Positions 8,445 through 17,437 of a DNA stretch of 64,000 nucleotides are shown one piece after another (position 1 is the first letter of the stretch; each line of letters begins with the position of its first letter). The stretch comes from Bacillota bacterium (lineage in GTDB: Bacteria > Bacillota > Clostridia > Lachnospirales > Lachnospiraceae). The stretch spans positions 186,001 through 250,000 of the forward strand of contig JAEVYT010000036.1 in the NCBI GenBank assembly GCA_023392615.1. The letters run 5' to 3'. A model generated the notes under the pieces. It was not told the origin of the DNA, did not search any database, and was given only the letters and a program-made list of their open reading frames with translations. The position numbers and the translations under genes are program-made.

Positions 8445-9155
8445 CTATTCACCTAAATATGCTTTTTTAACAGATTCATCATTCATCAAATCTTTTGCAT
8501 TACCACTAAGAACAATCTTACCTGTCTCTAATACATAAGCTCGATCAGAGATTGCTAATGCTTTTTTCGCATTCTGCTCAACTAAGAGAACTGTTGTACC
8601 ACTCTTGCTGATACTTGTAATAATATTAAAGATCTCTTCTACAAGAATCGGGGAAAGACCCATGGATGGCTCATCCATTAATACAATCTTTGGATGGGAC
8701 ATCAAAGCACGACCCATTGCTAACATCTGTTGCTCACCACCACTCAAGGTACCGGACAGCTGATTTTTACGTTCAAATAATCTTGGAAATCTCTTATACA
8801 CATTCTCAAGGGACTCTTCGATTTCTGCTTTGTCGCTACGAGTAAATGCACCCATTAATAAATTATCATATACAGAAAGTTGAGAAAATACACGTCTACC
8901 TTCCGGTACATGCGCAATACCTTGCGATACAATTTTATGTGCCGGGATTTTTAAAAGGTTCGTTCCCTCATATACTACTTCTCCCGCTTTTGCAGGAATT
9001 AATCCGGTGATCGTCTGAAGAATAGTAGTTTTGCCTGCACCGTTTGCACCGATTAATGCGATAACCTCACCTTCGTTTACTTCAAAGGAAACATCTTTAA
9101 TCGCCTGAATCACTCCATAATAAACCTGTAAATCTTTTATTTCTAACATTGCCAT
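8445..9155 (-). CDS. livF: Branched-chain amino acid ABC transporter ATPase LivF
   Basis: LivF is one of the two nucleotide-binding subunits of the high-affinity Leu/Ile/Val importer. The 236-residue protein has Walker A GANGAGKT (36-43), the LivF-type VPEGRRVFSQLSV Q-loop region, the signature LSGGEQQ, Walker B IVLMDEPSMGLSP and the H-loop-like LLVEQN. It ends KKAYLGE as LivF proteins often do. It is last of the livK-H-M-G-F series, with livG 27 bases upstream. Two close starts (M1 and M3) are possible. Confidence 0.95.
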   Translation of the reverse strand: MAMLEIKDLQVYYGVIQAIKDVSFEVNEGEVIALIGANGAGKTTILQTITGLIPAKAGEVVYEGTNLLKIPAHKIVSQGIAHVPEGRRVFSQLSVYDNLLMGAFTRSDKAEIEESLENVYKRFPRLFERKNQLSGTLSGGEQQMLAMGRALMSHPKIVLMDEPSMGLSPILVEEIFNIITSISKSGTTVLLVEQNAKKALAISDRAYVLETGKIVLSGNAKDLMNDESVKKAYLGE

Positions 9156-9182
9156 AATGTATCCTATCCTTCCTATATCCGG

Positions 9183-9941
9183 TTATTCGCCCAGATATGC
9201 CTTTATAACATCCGGATTGTTCAGTACGTCATTCGGTAAACCATTTGCAAGCTCGGTTCCGAAGTTTAGTACATAGATCTTCTCACAGATACCTGCAACT
9301 AACTTCATATCATGTTCAATTAATAATACTGTGACATCATATTTTTCACGAACAAGTGTTATGGTTTCCATCAACTCATCTGTTTCTGCCGGATTCATAC
9401 CTGCTGCCGGCTCATCCAAAAGTAGAAGCTTTGGATTCGTAGCTAATGCTCTAGCGATCTCAAGCTTTCTTTGCTTACCATAAGGAAGATTTGAAGCGAG
9501 TATATTCGCTTCCTGATCTAAATCAAACACCTTAAGGATATCCATTGCTTTCTCGTTCATTAATTTTTCTGTCTTATAGAAAGACGGTAAACGAAGAATT
9601 CCGGCTAGTGTTGAATATTTATAATTATTATGAAGACCAACTTTAACATTATCAAGAACGGATAAATTCTTGAACAAACGGATATTCTGAAAAGTTCTTG
9701 CAATCCCCGCTTTATTAATATCAATTGTGCTAAGTCCTGTTATGTCTACTCCATCAAGTACAACACGTCCGGTATCCGGTTTATAAACACCGGTAAGTAG
9801 GTTGAATGCTGTTGTTTTACCGGCACCATTCGGACCAATTAAACCGTATAACTCACCTTTTTCAATCTCAATTGAGAAGGAATCAACTGCTCGTAGTCCA
9901 CCAAAGGAGATACCCAAATTACTAACTGATAGCATTGCCAT
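9183..9941 (-). CDS. livG: Branched-chain amino acid ABC transporter ATPase LivG
   Basis: LivG pairs with LivF to drive the importer. Walker A is GPNGAGKT (36-43). The LivG-specific segment [21 protein letters not shown] follows, then the atypical signature [16 protein letters not shown] used by this subfamily in place of LSGGQ, Walker [16 protein letters not shown] and LLIEHDM. It ends VIKAYLGE. Only two bases separate it from livM, so the pair is tightly coupled. No defect is visible. Confidence 0.95.
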   Translation of the reverse strand: MAMLSVSNLGISFGGLRAVDSFSIEIEKGELYGLIGPNGAGKTTAFNLLTGVYKPDTGRVVLDGVDITGLSTIDINKAGIARTFQNIRLFKNLSVLDNVKVGLHNNYKYSTLAGILRLPSFYKTEKLMNEKAMDILKVFDLDQEANILASNLPYGKQRKLEIARALATNPKLLLLDEPAAGMNPAETDELMETITLVREKYDVTVLLIEHDMKLVAGICEKIYVLNFGTELANGLPNDVLNNPDVIKAYLGE

Positions 9942-9943
9942 AA

Positions 9944-11020
9944 TTAAGCCTCCTTCTTCTTAAAGTTGAATATATTTTTTAACGGGTGTCTTTTACGCCA
10001 TGCAATACAGGTAGGATTCCAGTTAAAAATCATCATTACAATCAATACAATTGCATAGATTAACATACGGTAATCCTGTAAGAAACGTAAGTATTCCGGA
10101 AGAAGTGTCAACACAACTGCCGCTATTATGGAACCTCTGATATTACCGATACCACCAAGTACAACAAATACTAAAATCATAATGGATTGGTTATAACCAA
10201 AGTTAGCTGGTGAAGGCATTAATGTAGGAATTTTATGTGCATATAATACACCTGCTAAGCCTGCCATAGATGCTGACAATGCAAATGCAATCAACTTGAA
10301 TTTGGTAATATCGATTCCCACAGATTCAGCAGCGATTCTATTATCACGAATTGCCATAATAGCACGACCGGATCTAGAATAAATTAAGTTTGAAGTTATC
10401 ATATACACGATAATCAATAGAATTATTGATACTAAAAATGTTGAATTGCTAGGAGTTCCGGAGATACCCTGTGCTCCCTTTAATATTAACTTACCATTCT
10501 CCTGCAGGTTTAAAGAGGTCGCATCGTTAATAGCAACATGAAGTCCCTTTTTATCAACTCCGATGTATAAAACATTAATAATATTTTTAATAATTTCACC
10601 GAATGCCAGTGTAACAATAGCTAAATAATCGCCGCGTAGACGTAAAACCGCTACTCCGATTAATGCGCCGAATAATGCCGCACTAGCCGCACCAATGATA
10701 AGTGCTAATGTAAAACGAACAAAGGTGTTTGGAATTGTATCTGCCGTTGCCTGTGTAAAAAACGCTCCGGTAAAGGCACCAACACACATAAAGCCTGCAT
10801 GACCAAGACTCAACTCTCCTAATATACCAACTGTAAGATTCAAAGATACAGCAAGAATAGAGTAATAGCATAGATTTACTAACAAATCCTGCAATAAATT
10901 TGACATAGTGCCTGTCGCAATCATAATTTGACAGATGATATAAAAAACTAAGATGATACCAACTGTAATTAAGTTATTTAAAACATTTTTATTAATATGT
11001 TTCATTCCTGTATTTTTCAT
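9944..11020 (-). CDS. livM: Branched-chain amino acid ABC permease LivM
   Basis: LivM is one of two integral-membrane subunits of the importer. About eight to ten hydrophobic helices are visible. The family stretch [16 protein letters not shown] lies near the middle, and the cytoplasmic coupling motif [22 protein letters not shown] contacts the ATPases. The start at 11020 is chosen because AGGTGG precedes the ATG by 5 bases; a GTG three codons upstream is possible. The gene begins 9 bases after the livH stop. The C-terminus is basic ([16 protein letters not shown]). Confidence 0.93.
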   Translation of the reverse strand: MKNTGMKHINKNVLNNLITVGIILVFYIICQIMIATGTMSNLLQDLLVNLCYYSILAVSLNLTVGILGELSLGHAGFMCVGAFTGAFFTQATADTIPNTFVRFTLALIIGAASAALFGALIGVAVLRLRGDYLAIVTLAFGEIIKNIINVLYIGVDKKGLHVAINDATSLNLQENGKLILKGAQGISGTPSNSTFLVSIILLIIVYMITSNLIYSRSGRAIMAIRDNRIAAESVGIDITKFKLIAFALSASMAGLAGVLYAHKIPTLMPSPANFGYNQSIMILVFVVLGGIGNIRGSIIAAVVLTLLPEYLRFLQDYRMLIYAIVLIVMMIFNWNPTCIAWRKRHPLKNIFNFKKKEA

Positions 11021-11029
11021 ATTCGCCAC

Positions 11030-11911
11030 CTACACTTTCTCATGGAACTTCTTACCAAGAATTCCGGTTGGCTTAACAAGAAGTACAAGAATTAATATTA
11101 TGAATAATATCGCATCTGCCAGCTGGGAAGAGATATAAGCACGACCTAATATCTCGATAATTCCGAGAAGGACTCCACCTAACATTGCTCCGGGAATAGA
11201 GCCAATTCCGCCTAATACCGCCGCAACAAATGCTTTAATTCCGGGCATCGCACCGGATGAAGAAGAAAGACTTGGATATGCAGAGAACATCAATGCACTT
11301 GCAACCGCTGCAAGAGAAGAACCAATTGCGAAAGTAATTGCTATCGTTCTATTCACATTAACGCCCATTAATACTGCTGCATCCTTATCCTCTGATACGG
11401 CAAGCATTGCACGTCCTGTTTTTGTATATTTAATAAAGAGTGTTAAACCGATCATGATAACAATACAAAGTGATATTGTTACCAAGGATATCCCTTTAAT
11501 TGCAAGCTTCCCACCTGCAAGATTTAAAGTCGGTAATGTAATAACTGATGTAAATGACTTCGTATCCGCACCAAAGATTAATAGTGCAACATTCTGCAAC
11601 AAATAACTTACACCAATTGCTGTAATAAGTACGGCTAAAGAAGACGCTCTTCTAAGTGGCTTGTACGCAACTTTTTCGATTGTAACACCAAGAACAGTAC
11701 AAACAACCACTGCAGCCAACACTGCAATCAACGGATTCATACCCATGGAACTCATGGCAATAAATATTACATAACCACCAATCATAATGACATCACCATG
11801 CGCAAAATTCAGCATCTTAGCGATACCATAAACCATGGTATAACCGAGAGCAATCAGAGCATAAATCGAACCCTGATTTAGACCATTAACTAAATAAGTA
11901 AGAAAACTCAT
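11030..11911 (-). CDS. livH: Branched-chain amino acid ABC permease LivH
   Basis: LivH is the second membrane subunit of the importer. It starts MSFLTYLVNGLNQGSIYALIALGYTMVYGIAKMLNFAHGD, a hallmark of the family, and carries the coupling helix TKTGRAMLAVSEDKDAAVLMGVN. About eight helices are present over 293 residues. The start at 11911 is chosen because GGGGGT lies 4-9 bases upstream; the longer reading to 11929 lacks a site. A long structured region separates it from livK, which may allow different expression levels of the binding protein and the permease. Confidence 0.94.
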   Translation of the reverse strand: MSFLTYLVNGLNQGSIYALIALGYTMVYGIAKMLNFAHGDVIMIGGYVIFIAMSSMGMNPLIAVLAAVVVCTVLGVTIEKVAYKPLRRASSLAVLITAIGVSYLLQNVALLIFGADTKSFTSVITLPTLNLAGGKLAIKGISLVTISLCIVIMIGLTLFIKYTKTGRAMLAVSEDKDAAVLMGVNVNRTIAITFAIGSSLAAVASALMFSAYPSLSSSSGAMPGIKAFVAAVLGGIGSIPGAMLGGVLLGIIEILGRAYISSQLADAILFIILILVLLVKPTGILGKKFHEKV

Positions 11912-11972
11912 ATTTACCCCCATCTGCATTTTTCATGCAGAATTCTTAAAATTATTATTATAAAACACTCTG

Positions 11973-12044
11973 TGAACATAACAGATACCATATACCGTCA
12001 ACTTATTATGAATCGATATGATATCTGTTATGTTCATAATAAGG
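11973..12044 (-). promoter_or_regulatory. Mutually exclusive hairpins upstream of livH
   Basis: In the minus-strand transcript the first arm CTTATTATGAA (12044-12034) can pair with TTCATAATAAG (12012-12002). A 15-base segment TGAACATAACAGATA (12036-12022) can instead pair perfectly with TATCTGTTATGTTCA (11987-11973). The two pairings share bases 12034-12036 and their arms interleave, so both stems cannot fully form together. This looks like a switchable or pseudoknotted leader in front of livHMGF. No T-rich tail follows the second stem strongly. Confidence 0.55.
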
Positions 12045-12138
12045 TTTTTATTAAATAAATTATATCATAGCCATATCACTGATACAATGTTAAAAAGTAT
12101 CAATTATCTATATTATGGAAACCAATTTTGAACACTAA

Positions 12139-12166
12139 CAGAGGGACGCTAAATAGCACCCCTCTG
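12139..12166 (-). terminator. Intercistronic hairpin after livK
   Basis: The minus strand forms CAGAGGG pairing with CCCTCTG, with an inner GCTA/TAGC stem, giving an almost complete hairpin about 50 bases past the livK stop. The tail is not a strict U-run. It may be a partial terminator or a 3'-stabilising hairpin that keeps livK mRNA more abundant than livHMGF, as is common for binding-protein genes. Confidence 0.6.
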
Positions 12167-12219
12167 AATAATTATCTCATAATATCATTATAATTGCTTT
12201 TCTATTTATGATACCCAAA

Positions 12220-13404
12220 TTATTTGGATGTTACATAAGCACCATCTTTGATCACGATTGCTCTAGGTGCCTTGTTAACTTCACCTGTCTTAGCCCATGT
12301 CATACCTGCGCCTGTTAAACCATCAACACTAATCTGTGGCATAGCTCCCTTAAGTGCATCACCAATTTCTTTTACGCTCATATTAGGTTTTGCGCCTGAT
12401 TTTTCGATTGCTGCTTTGATAATATAGATTGCATCATAAGCATCTGCTGCAAACTGATTTGGTGTATCAGTATAAGCCTTCTTATAGCTTTCTACGAATT
12501 TCTTTGTTTTATCATCAGTTGCATCTGCTGCGAAAGGTGTTAATAACATAACGCCTTCTGCTAAGGATTTATCAAAGTTCTTAACTGTTAAAATACCATC
12601 AAGACCATCACAACCAAAGAAGATTGGTTTAAATCCTGCGTCTTTGGACTGTTTAAGAATTAAAGAAGCCTCATTGTAATAGATAGGAAGGAATACAAGT
12701 TCTGCTCCCTTATCCTTTGCTTTCTGGATCTGTACGGAGAAGTCTGATTTACTTTCAGAAGTAAATGCTTCTGCTGCGACAACTTCAAGATTTTGTTTTT
12801 TTGCTTCTTCAGCGAATTTTGTATAGATACCGGATGAATAAATATCGGAACTATCATAAATTACTGCTACTTTTTTCGCAACGTTATTTGATGCGATATA
12901 ATCTGCGGATGCAACACCCTGGTTAGGATCGGTGAAGCATACCTGGAAGAAGTTATCATATTTTAATAAATCTGCTGATGAACCAGATGGTGTGAGCTGG
13001 AACATATTATCAGCATGTGTCTTCTCGATAACTGCCTGACATGCGCCTGAAGTTACTGTACCCATAAGGATCTGCATTCCTTGATCTTTTAACGTATTGT
13101 ATGCGTTAACAGATTTCTCTGGGTTCGCTTCGTCATCCTGGAATACAAATTTAATCTGTGCTCCATTGATTCCGCCTGCTGCATTAATCTCATCTTTTGC
13201 AAGTTCTGCACCGTTTTTAACACTCTGTCCATAAACAGCTGCATCCTTGGTTACAGGTCCGATACCACCGATTACGAAAGTATCTCCTTTTGTTGATGAC
13301 TTATCATCTGATTTTGCAGTTTCTTTTGTACCGCAAGCATTAAAGCTGGCAATCACCAAACTCAATGACAAAGCAAGTGCGATTGACTTTTTAAACTTTC
13401 TCAT
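12220..13404 (-). CDS. livK: Branched-chain amino acid ABC transporter substrate-binding lipoprotein
   Basis: LivK captures Leu/Ile/Val outside the membrane. The 394-residue protein starts with a lipoprotein signal MRKFKKSIALALSLSLVIA and lipobox ASFNAC, followed by a Ser/Lys/Asp linker. The periplasmic-binding type I fold then shows DTFVIGGIGPVTKDAAVYGQSV, AGGINGAQIKFVFQDDEANPEKSVNAYN and QFAADAYDAIYI. The start at 13404 follows AGGAGG 9 bases upstream; the in-frame reading to 13455 has no ribosome site and would bury the signal peptide. The gene is first of the liv operon and has a consensus promoter and a hairpin-rich leader. Confidence 0.93.
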   Translation of the reverse strand: MRKFKKSIALALSLSLVIASFNACGTKETAKSDDKSSTKGDTFVIGGIGPVTKDAAVYGQSVKNGAELAKDEINAAGGINGAQIKFVFQDDEANPEKSVNAYNTLKDQGMQILMGTVTSGACQAVIEKTHADNMFQLTPSGSSADLLKYDNFFQVCFTDPNQGVASADYIASNNVAKKVAVIYDSSDIYSSGIYTKFAEEAKKQNLEVVAAEAFTSESKSDFSVQIQKAKDKGAELVFLPIYYNEASLILKQSKDAGFKPIFFGCDGLDGILTVKNFDKSLAEGVMLLTPFAADATDDKTKKFVESYKKAYTDTPNQFAADAYDAIYIIKAAIEKSGAKPNMSVKEIGDALKGAMPQISVDGLTGAGMTWAKTGEVNKAPRAIVIKDGAYVTSK

Positions 13405-13507
13405 ACTAATTCTCCTCCTGGTTTCTATAAAATATGCATAAAAAGACAAGTTCACCGATGATTCAGATTATTTGCAGTTAACCCAAATATCAGTGTCTTG
13501 TTATAAA

Positions 13508-13557
13508 TAAGGCGTTCTTCGCCTTTGACACTATAATGTCACTATCGGAACGCCTTT
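13508..13557 (-). promoter_or_regulatory. Alternative hairpins in the livK leader
   Basis: AAGGCGTTC (13509-13517) pairs with GAACGCCTT (13548-13556). The short AAGGCG/CGCCTT stem (13509-13514 with 13520-13525) is an alternative, and TGACATTATAGTGTCA forms an inner dyad on the minus strand. The region begins a few bases after the predicted livK transcription start, so it would be the 5' end of the mRNA. It could control elongation or stability; no ligand is apparent. Confidence 0.5.
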
Positions 13558-13568
13558 ATTCTGCATAT

Positions 13569-13597
13569 ATAATAACCTTGAGAAATTGTTTTGTCAA
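13569..13597 (-). promoter_or_regulatory. livK promoter
   Basis: A perfect TTGACA (13592-13597), a 17-base spacer and TATTAT (13569-13574) on the minus strand form a strong SigA-type promoter. The predicted start is near 13562, giving a leader of about 160 bases before the livK ATG. Confidence 0.8.
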
Positions 13598-13721
13598 TAT
13601 AATATTTCAGCGCGTTAAAGTTATCCTTTGATATAACGTTGAATTTGCTTGATTTTATACATTTTTCGATATTAATTTCTAAATATTACTATTTCCAAAG
13701 ATTAATAGTATCCTTATTTAC

Positions 13722-14027
13722 TTATTGTATTAATTCTCCACCACATTTGTCACAGAGTTCTAACCCTTCCAAAGTAATCCCTCCACAGTCAGGACAAATG
13801 ATTTTGGCAGGGTAAATGTCTCGTTCTAAAACCTCATACACCTCATCGTCATCCTCATTCGAATCCTCTTCATTCTGAACTAATAGATTTTCTTCCTCTA
13901 TAAGTGCTGGATCCTCATCCGGGAGATCTTCTTCCAAGAAATCTTCTTCTATTCCATAGAGTTGCTCTTTGGACTGATTTGATGTATCCTGTCCTTTCCT
14001 ATTAAATATACGACTAATCAAAGACAT
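13722..14027 (-). CDS. Small acidic zinc-ribbon protein
   Basis: This 101-residue protein is not a named family to me. After a short basic amphipathic start (MSLISRIFNRKG) it is extremely acidic in residues 26-70. It ends in a single zinc ribbon, IICPDCGGITLEGLELCDKCGGELIQ, with four cysteines. It starts with AAAGGG before the ATG and lies 30 bases downstream of the clpX-like gene, so the two are probably co-transcribed. A role as a substrate adaptor or regulator of the ClpX paralogue is possible but only from position. Confidence 0.65.
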   Translation of the reverse strand: MSLISRIFNRKGQDTSNQSKEQLYGIEEDFLEEDLPDEDPALIEEENLLVQNEEDSNEDDDEVYEVLERDIYPAKIICPDCGGITLEGLELCDKCGGELIQ

Positions 14028-14057
14028 ATTCTGATCCCTTTCGTGTTGGTGTTAGAA

Positions 14058-15458
14058 TTAATTTTGACTACTTAATAACTTTTGTCCGGTAGATCCACGC
14101 ATCTCAATTACCGGTACCCCTTTTCCTTCAATATAATCTCTCGTAATAATAACTCTTCCGATATTATCATCCTTTGGAATTTCATACATAATATCAAGCA
14201 TTAGATCTTCCAGGATAGCTCTAAGTGCTCTTGCTCCAGTCTTCTTCTCCAGTGCTTTTTCTGCAATCGCTTCTAAAGCTTCGGAATCAAATTGAAGATC
14301 GACTTCATCCAAAGCCAATAGTTTTTGATACTGTTTTAATATTGCATTCTTTGGCTCCTTTAGGACTGTAACAAGCATCTCTTTTGACAAACCTTCCAGT
14401 GTATAGAGAATAGGAAGTCTTCCAAGGAACTCCGGAATCATACCGTATTCACGAAGATCATCTAAAGTTACCTGTTGAAGAATATTAGGATCCTCATCAT
14501 ATTTGTCTTTTAAATCAGCTTTAAACCCAATTGAAGATTGTTTATTCAATCTAGTTTTAATGATCTTATCTAGGTCAGGAAATGCACCCCCACAGATAAA
14601 AAGGATATTCTGTGTATTTACGGTGGTTAGCGGAACCATCGCATTCTTTGAACTAGCACCAACCGGTACCTCTACATCGCTTCCTTCCAGAAGTTTAAGC
14701 AACCCTTGCTGTACAGATTCACCGCTTACATCCCTACTGTTTGTATTACGTTTTTTTGCAATTTTGTCAATTTCATCAATAAAGACAATTCCACGCTCAG
14801 CCTTTTTAACATCATTGTCAGCCGCCTGGAGCAGTTTCGAGATGACGCTTTCTACATCATCGCCAATATACCCAGCTTCTGTAAGTGAAGTAGCGTCAGT
14901 TATGGCTAACGGAACATTTAGAAGCTTAGCTAACGTTTTTACCAGATAGGTTTTACCGCTTCCGGTCGGTCCAATCATCAACATATTTGATTTTTCAATC
15001 TCAATCTCCGGTTGGGTAGTATTTCCAATTCTTTTATAATGATTATATACACCTACTGATATAACTTTTTTTGCACGTTCCTGACCAATAATGAATTCAT
15101 CAAGACTTGCTTTTATTATATGAGGGGAAGGGATTTTCTTACGGTCGAAAGCTTCCTGCTGCTGTTCATCCTCCTCCGGCTTACTCTTTTTCAATTTCTG
15201 AGTCTTTGGTATGTCATTTTGAAGTTGAGAGAGATTCATCATGTTCGGAGTTACACCCATCATATGGAGATATGGATTATCTCCTTTATTAATGGTATCG
15301 AACGTTTTTTGCATACAATCTGCGCAAATACTGATCTGGTTCGGAATATGTATCATCTTCCCAACCTTGCTCTCCGGCCTTCTACAAAGATAGCAAACTT
15401 CCTCAAATTCTTCATGATCTTTATGGTTATCTATATTATTTTCATCAATATTACTCAT
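14058..15458 (-). CDS. clpX: ClpX-type AAA+ unfoldase subunit
   Basis: This ATP-dependent unfoldase would feed proteins to ClpP. The 466-residue protein has an N-terminal zinc-binding domain (C22, C25, C45, C48), Walker A GPTGSGKT (163-170), a pore loop AGYIGDD (the usual form is GYVGED), Walker B IVFIDEIDK (224-232), RDVSGESVQQGLLKLLEG, and the ClpP-docking IGF loop (310-312). The sensor-2 motif TGARALRAI lies near 412-420. It is about 45 residues longer than typical ClpX, with a charged acidic linker after the zinc domain (about 85-105), and clpP and tig are not adjacent. It may therefore be a second, divergent ClpX rather than the housekeeping copy. Confidence 0.88.
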   Translation of the reverse strand: MSNIDENNIDNHKDHEEFEEVCYLCRRPESKVGKMIHIPNQISICADCMQKTFDTINKGDNPYLHMMGVTPNMMNLSQLQNDIPKTQKLKKSKPEEDEQQQEAFDRKKIPSPHIIKASLDEFIIGQERAKKVISVGVYNHYKRIGNTTQPEIEIEKSNMLMIGPTGSGKTYLVKTLAKLLNVPLAITDATSLTEAGYIGDDVESVISKLLQAADNDVKKAERGIVFIDEIDKIAKKRNTNSRDVSGESVQQGLLKLLEGSDVEVPVGASSKNAMVPLTTVNTQNILFICGGAFPDLDKIIKTRLNKQSSIGFKADLKDKYDEDPNILQQVTLDDLREYGMIPEFLGRLPILYTLEGLSKEMLVTVLKEPKNAILKQYQKLLALDEVDLQFDSEALEAIAEKALEKKTGARALRAILEDLMLDIMYEIPKDDNIGRVIITRDYIEGKGVPVIEMRGSTGQKLLSSQN

Positions 15459-15627
15459 TCATTACCTCCTAGTTGTAATAATTTAACTAATATCATTTGT
15501 TTAGGTTCTATTTATATGACGATTATATCCTATAACCTTATTCGGTTCAATAGCAGAATAATTTACATTTCTCTATTTAAAATATGTTGAATCCCATAAT
15601 TTGGTCAATACTTTCAGATAGAAGAAA

Positions 15628-15666
15628 TGCTGGACACTACTCTATTTAATGAATAGATATCCAGCA
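15628..15666 (-). terminator. Terminator after htrA
   Basis: TGCTGGA (15628-15634) pairs with TCCAGCA (15660-15666), with an inner TCTATT/AATAGA stem. It lies 40 bases past the htrA stop on the minus strand. Confidence 0.7.
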
Positions 15667-15705
15667 CTTACAACTTATATTTTTATATAGGCGTTTTAAA
15701 TTATG

Positions 15706-17139
15706 TTATTGTTTTGTAGAATTAGTCAATTGAGGGTCTTTACTAAGAATAGCTTTTACTGTAGCTTCCCTATACTTTCCATCCGTATTACGCATGTAAG
15801 TTATCTCTACTTCTGTACCAACCTTTAGGCTGTTAACTTTATCTTTCAACTGAGTAATCGAGGTGATTTTTAAATCATTCAATTTTGTAATAATGTCCTC
15901 GGATTTAATACCCGCCTTTTCTGCTGCACCACCAGGGGATACTTGATTAACATACACACCAATCGGAATCTTATAGGCTTTTGCATCACTATCCTTCACA
16001 TCAAATCCTACGATACCGAGAAAACCTTTTTCATTCTCAGATAGTATCTCTCTCTTCATCAATTCATTAATAATCGGAGTTGCTTTAGAGATGGGAATTG
16101 CATAGCCCATACCTTCCACTTCATCGGAGGCATATTTTACGGTATTAATACCAATTACTTCGCCTGCATCATTTAACAAAGCACCGCCGCTGTTTCCGGG
16201 ATTAATCGCGGCATCGGTTTGAAGAAGTGTCATTTTCTTTGAGGTATAGCCATCTGAAACGTCAACTACACGATCTTTAGCGCTGATGTATCCGACGGTA
16301 ACTGATTGGCCATATCCTAATGCATTACCAATGGCAATTGAAATTTCACCAACCTTTACATTATTAGAGTTGCCTAGTTTCGCAACCTTTATCGCTTTTG
16401 ATGTTGAGTCTTTTAATGACGTAAGATTGACACTGATTACCGCCAAATCCGCAATAGCATCCGTTCCTTTTACCTCTGCTAATGCCTGTGTTCCATCGAT
16501 GAATACAACCGATATCTTTGTTGCTCCTTCTACTACATGGTTATTGGTTGCTATTAATAATTCCTTATCATTTTTACCCACGATAATTCCTGAACCGCTT
16601 CCCTGCACTTCCTGGTCATTTTGCTGACCAAAAAATGAGTTAGTTTGTGTTTCTGTAGAATTGATGGATACAATAGCCGGAAGTGTTTCAGAGGATACAT
16701 TTGAAATAGACGATCTATCTTTGGTACTTACGTTCCCCTGCTTTGTATATCCTACTTGAAAAGAATCCTTTTCTCCTATTTTTCCTATCGTAGATAATGC
16801 TGATTCGGTAGGTGAATTGGGATTAATGACATGATATAGTTCTTGACACCCGATAAAGGTTAGAGCTGCAATTAAGCCAAAGCTGATAGCTTTTATTGCA
16901 AGCATAATACCCTTAAAGCTTTTTCTCTTCTTAGGCTGAGGAGTCTGACTTGATGTAGTGTTAAAATTATTATTTTGCCAATTTTCAGCTCCTTGGTTAT
17001 AATAAGTATATGTGCTACTTGGCATTTGTTCAGCCCAAAAACTGTAGTTTGGCAATTTATTTAATTCTTTGTCATTATTATATTCACGGTTATCCCTACT
17101 GCTTTCATTGAAACTATTGTTATTATTTTGCTCAGACAT
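15706..17139 (-). CDS. htrA: Membrane-anchored HtrA/DegP-family serine protease
   Basis: This cell-surface quality-control protease has 477 residues. A hydrophilic Asn/Ser-rich cytoplasmic tail (1-70) precedes one membrane helix (about 78-97). A trypsin-like domain follows with the triad H201 (TNNHVVEG), D231 (IADLAVI) and S317 (NPGNSGGA), and the protein ends in one PDZ domain (about 375-460). Start 17139 is chosen for AAAGGAG upstream; the reading to 17181 lacks a site. It lies downstream of a divergent intergenic region shared with the plus-strand sugar transferase gene and is closed by a terminator. It resembles Bacillus HtrA/YkdA. Confidence 0.92.
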   Translation of the reverse strand: MSEQNNNNSFNESSRDNREYNNDKELNKLPNYSFWAEQMPSSTYTYYNQGAENWQNNNFNTTSSQTPQPKKRKSFKGIMLAIKAISFGLIAALTFIGCQELYHVINPNSPTESALSTIGKIGEKDSFQVGYTKQGNVSTKDRSSISNVSSETLPAIVSINSTETQTNSFFGQQNDQEVQGSGSGIIVGKNDKELLIATNNHVVEGATKISVVFIDGTQALAEVKGTDAIADLAVISVNLTSLKDSTSKAIKVAKLGNSNNVKVGEISIAIGNALGYGQSVTVGYISAKDRVVDVSDGYTSKKMTLLQTDAAINPGNSGGALLNDAGEVIGINTVKYASDEVEGMGYAIPISKATPIINELMKREILSENEKGFLGIVGFDVKDSDAKAYKIPIGVYVNQVSPGGAAEKAGIKSEDIITKLNDLKITSITQLKDKVNSLKVGTEVEITYMRNTDGKYREATVKAILSKDPQLTNSTKQ

Positions 17140-17307
17140 TGAAATTCTCCTTTCAGCAATTGAAATTAAGTACTTCTTCATTCATTCTTAAGATAGTTTA
17201 ACAACAGTTTGTGTTTAGATTGTGAAAAAGAAAAAGAAAAATAAAAAAACATGTATCAATCACTAACATTGACAAGTAATTTCCAATTGATTTTAAAAAT
17301 TATGTTG

Positions 17308-17336
17308 TTGAATTTGACATAATCATGTATTATATT
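17308..17336 (+). promoter_or_regulatory. Promoter of the sugar-phosphate transferase gene
   Basis: TTGAAT (17308-17313), 17 bases, and TATATT (17331-17336) lie about 100 bases before the gene start. An overlapping TTGACA at 17314-17319 lacks a well-spaced -10. The gap 17140-17437 also holds the divergent htrA control region, for which I see no clear promoter. Confidence 0.5.
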
Positions 17337-17437
17337 AGAGAAGTTGCTCTGAACTTTTATTTCAAATAGACAACAAAATCTTAAATATTAAATAGATACG
17401 CATTACTTAGTTGCTTAACAGCAACGCGGAGGTTAAC

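Noticed and set aside
15107..15590. Plus-strand frames of 61 and 156 codons opposite clpX start
   Set aside because: They overlap the well-supported clpX N-terminus, with no family resemblance or ribosome site.
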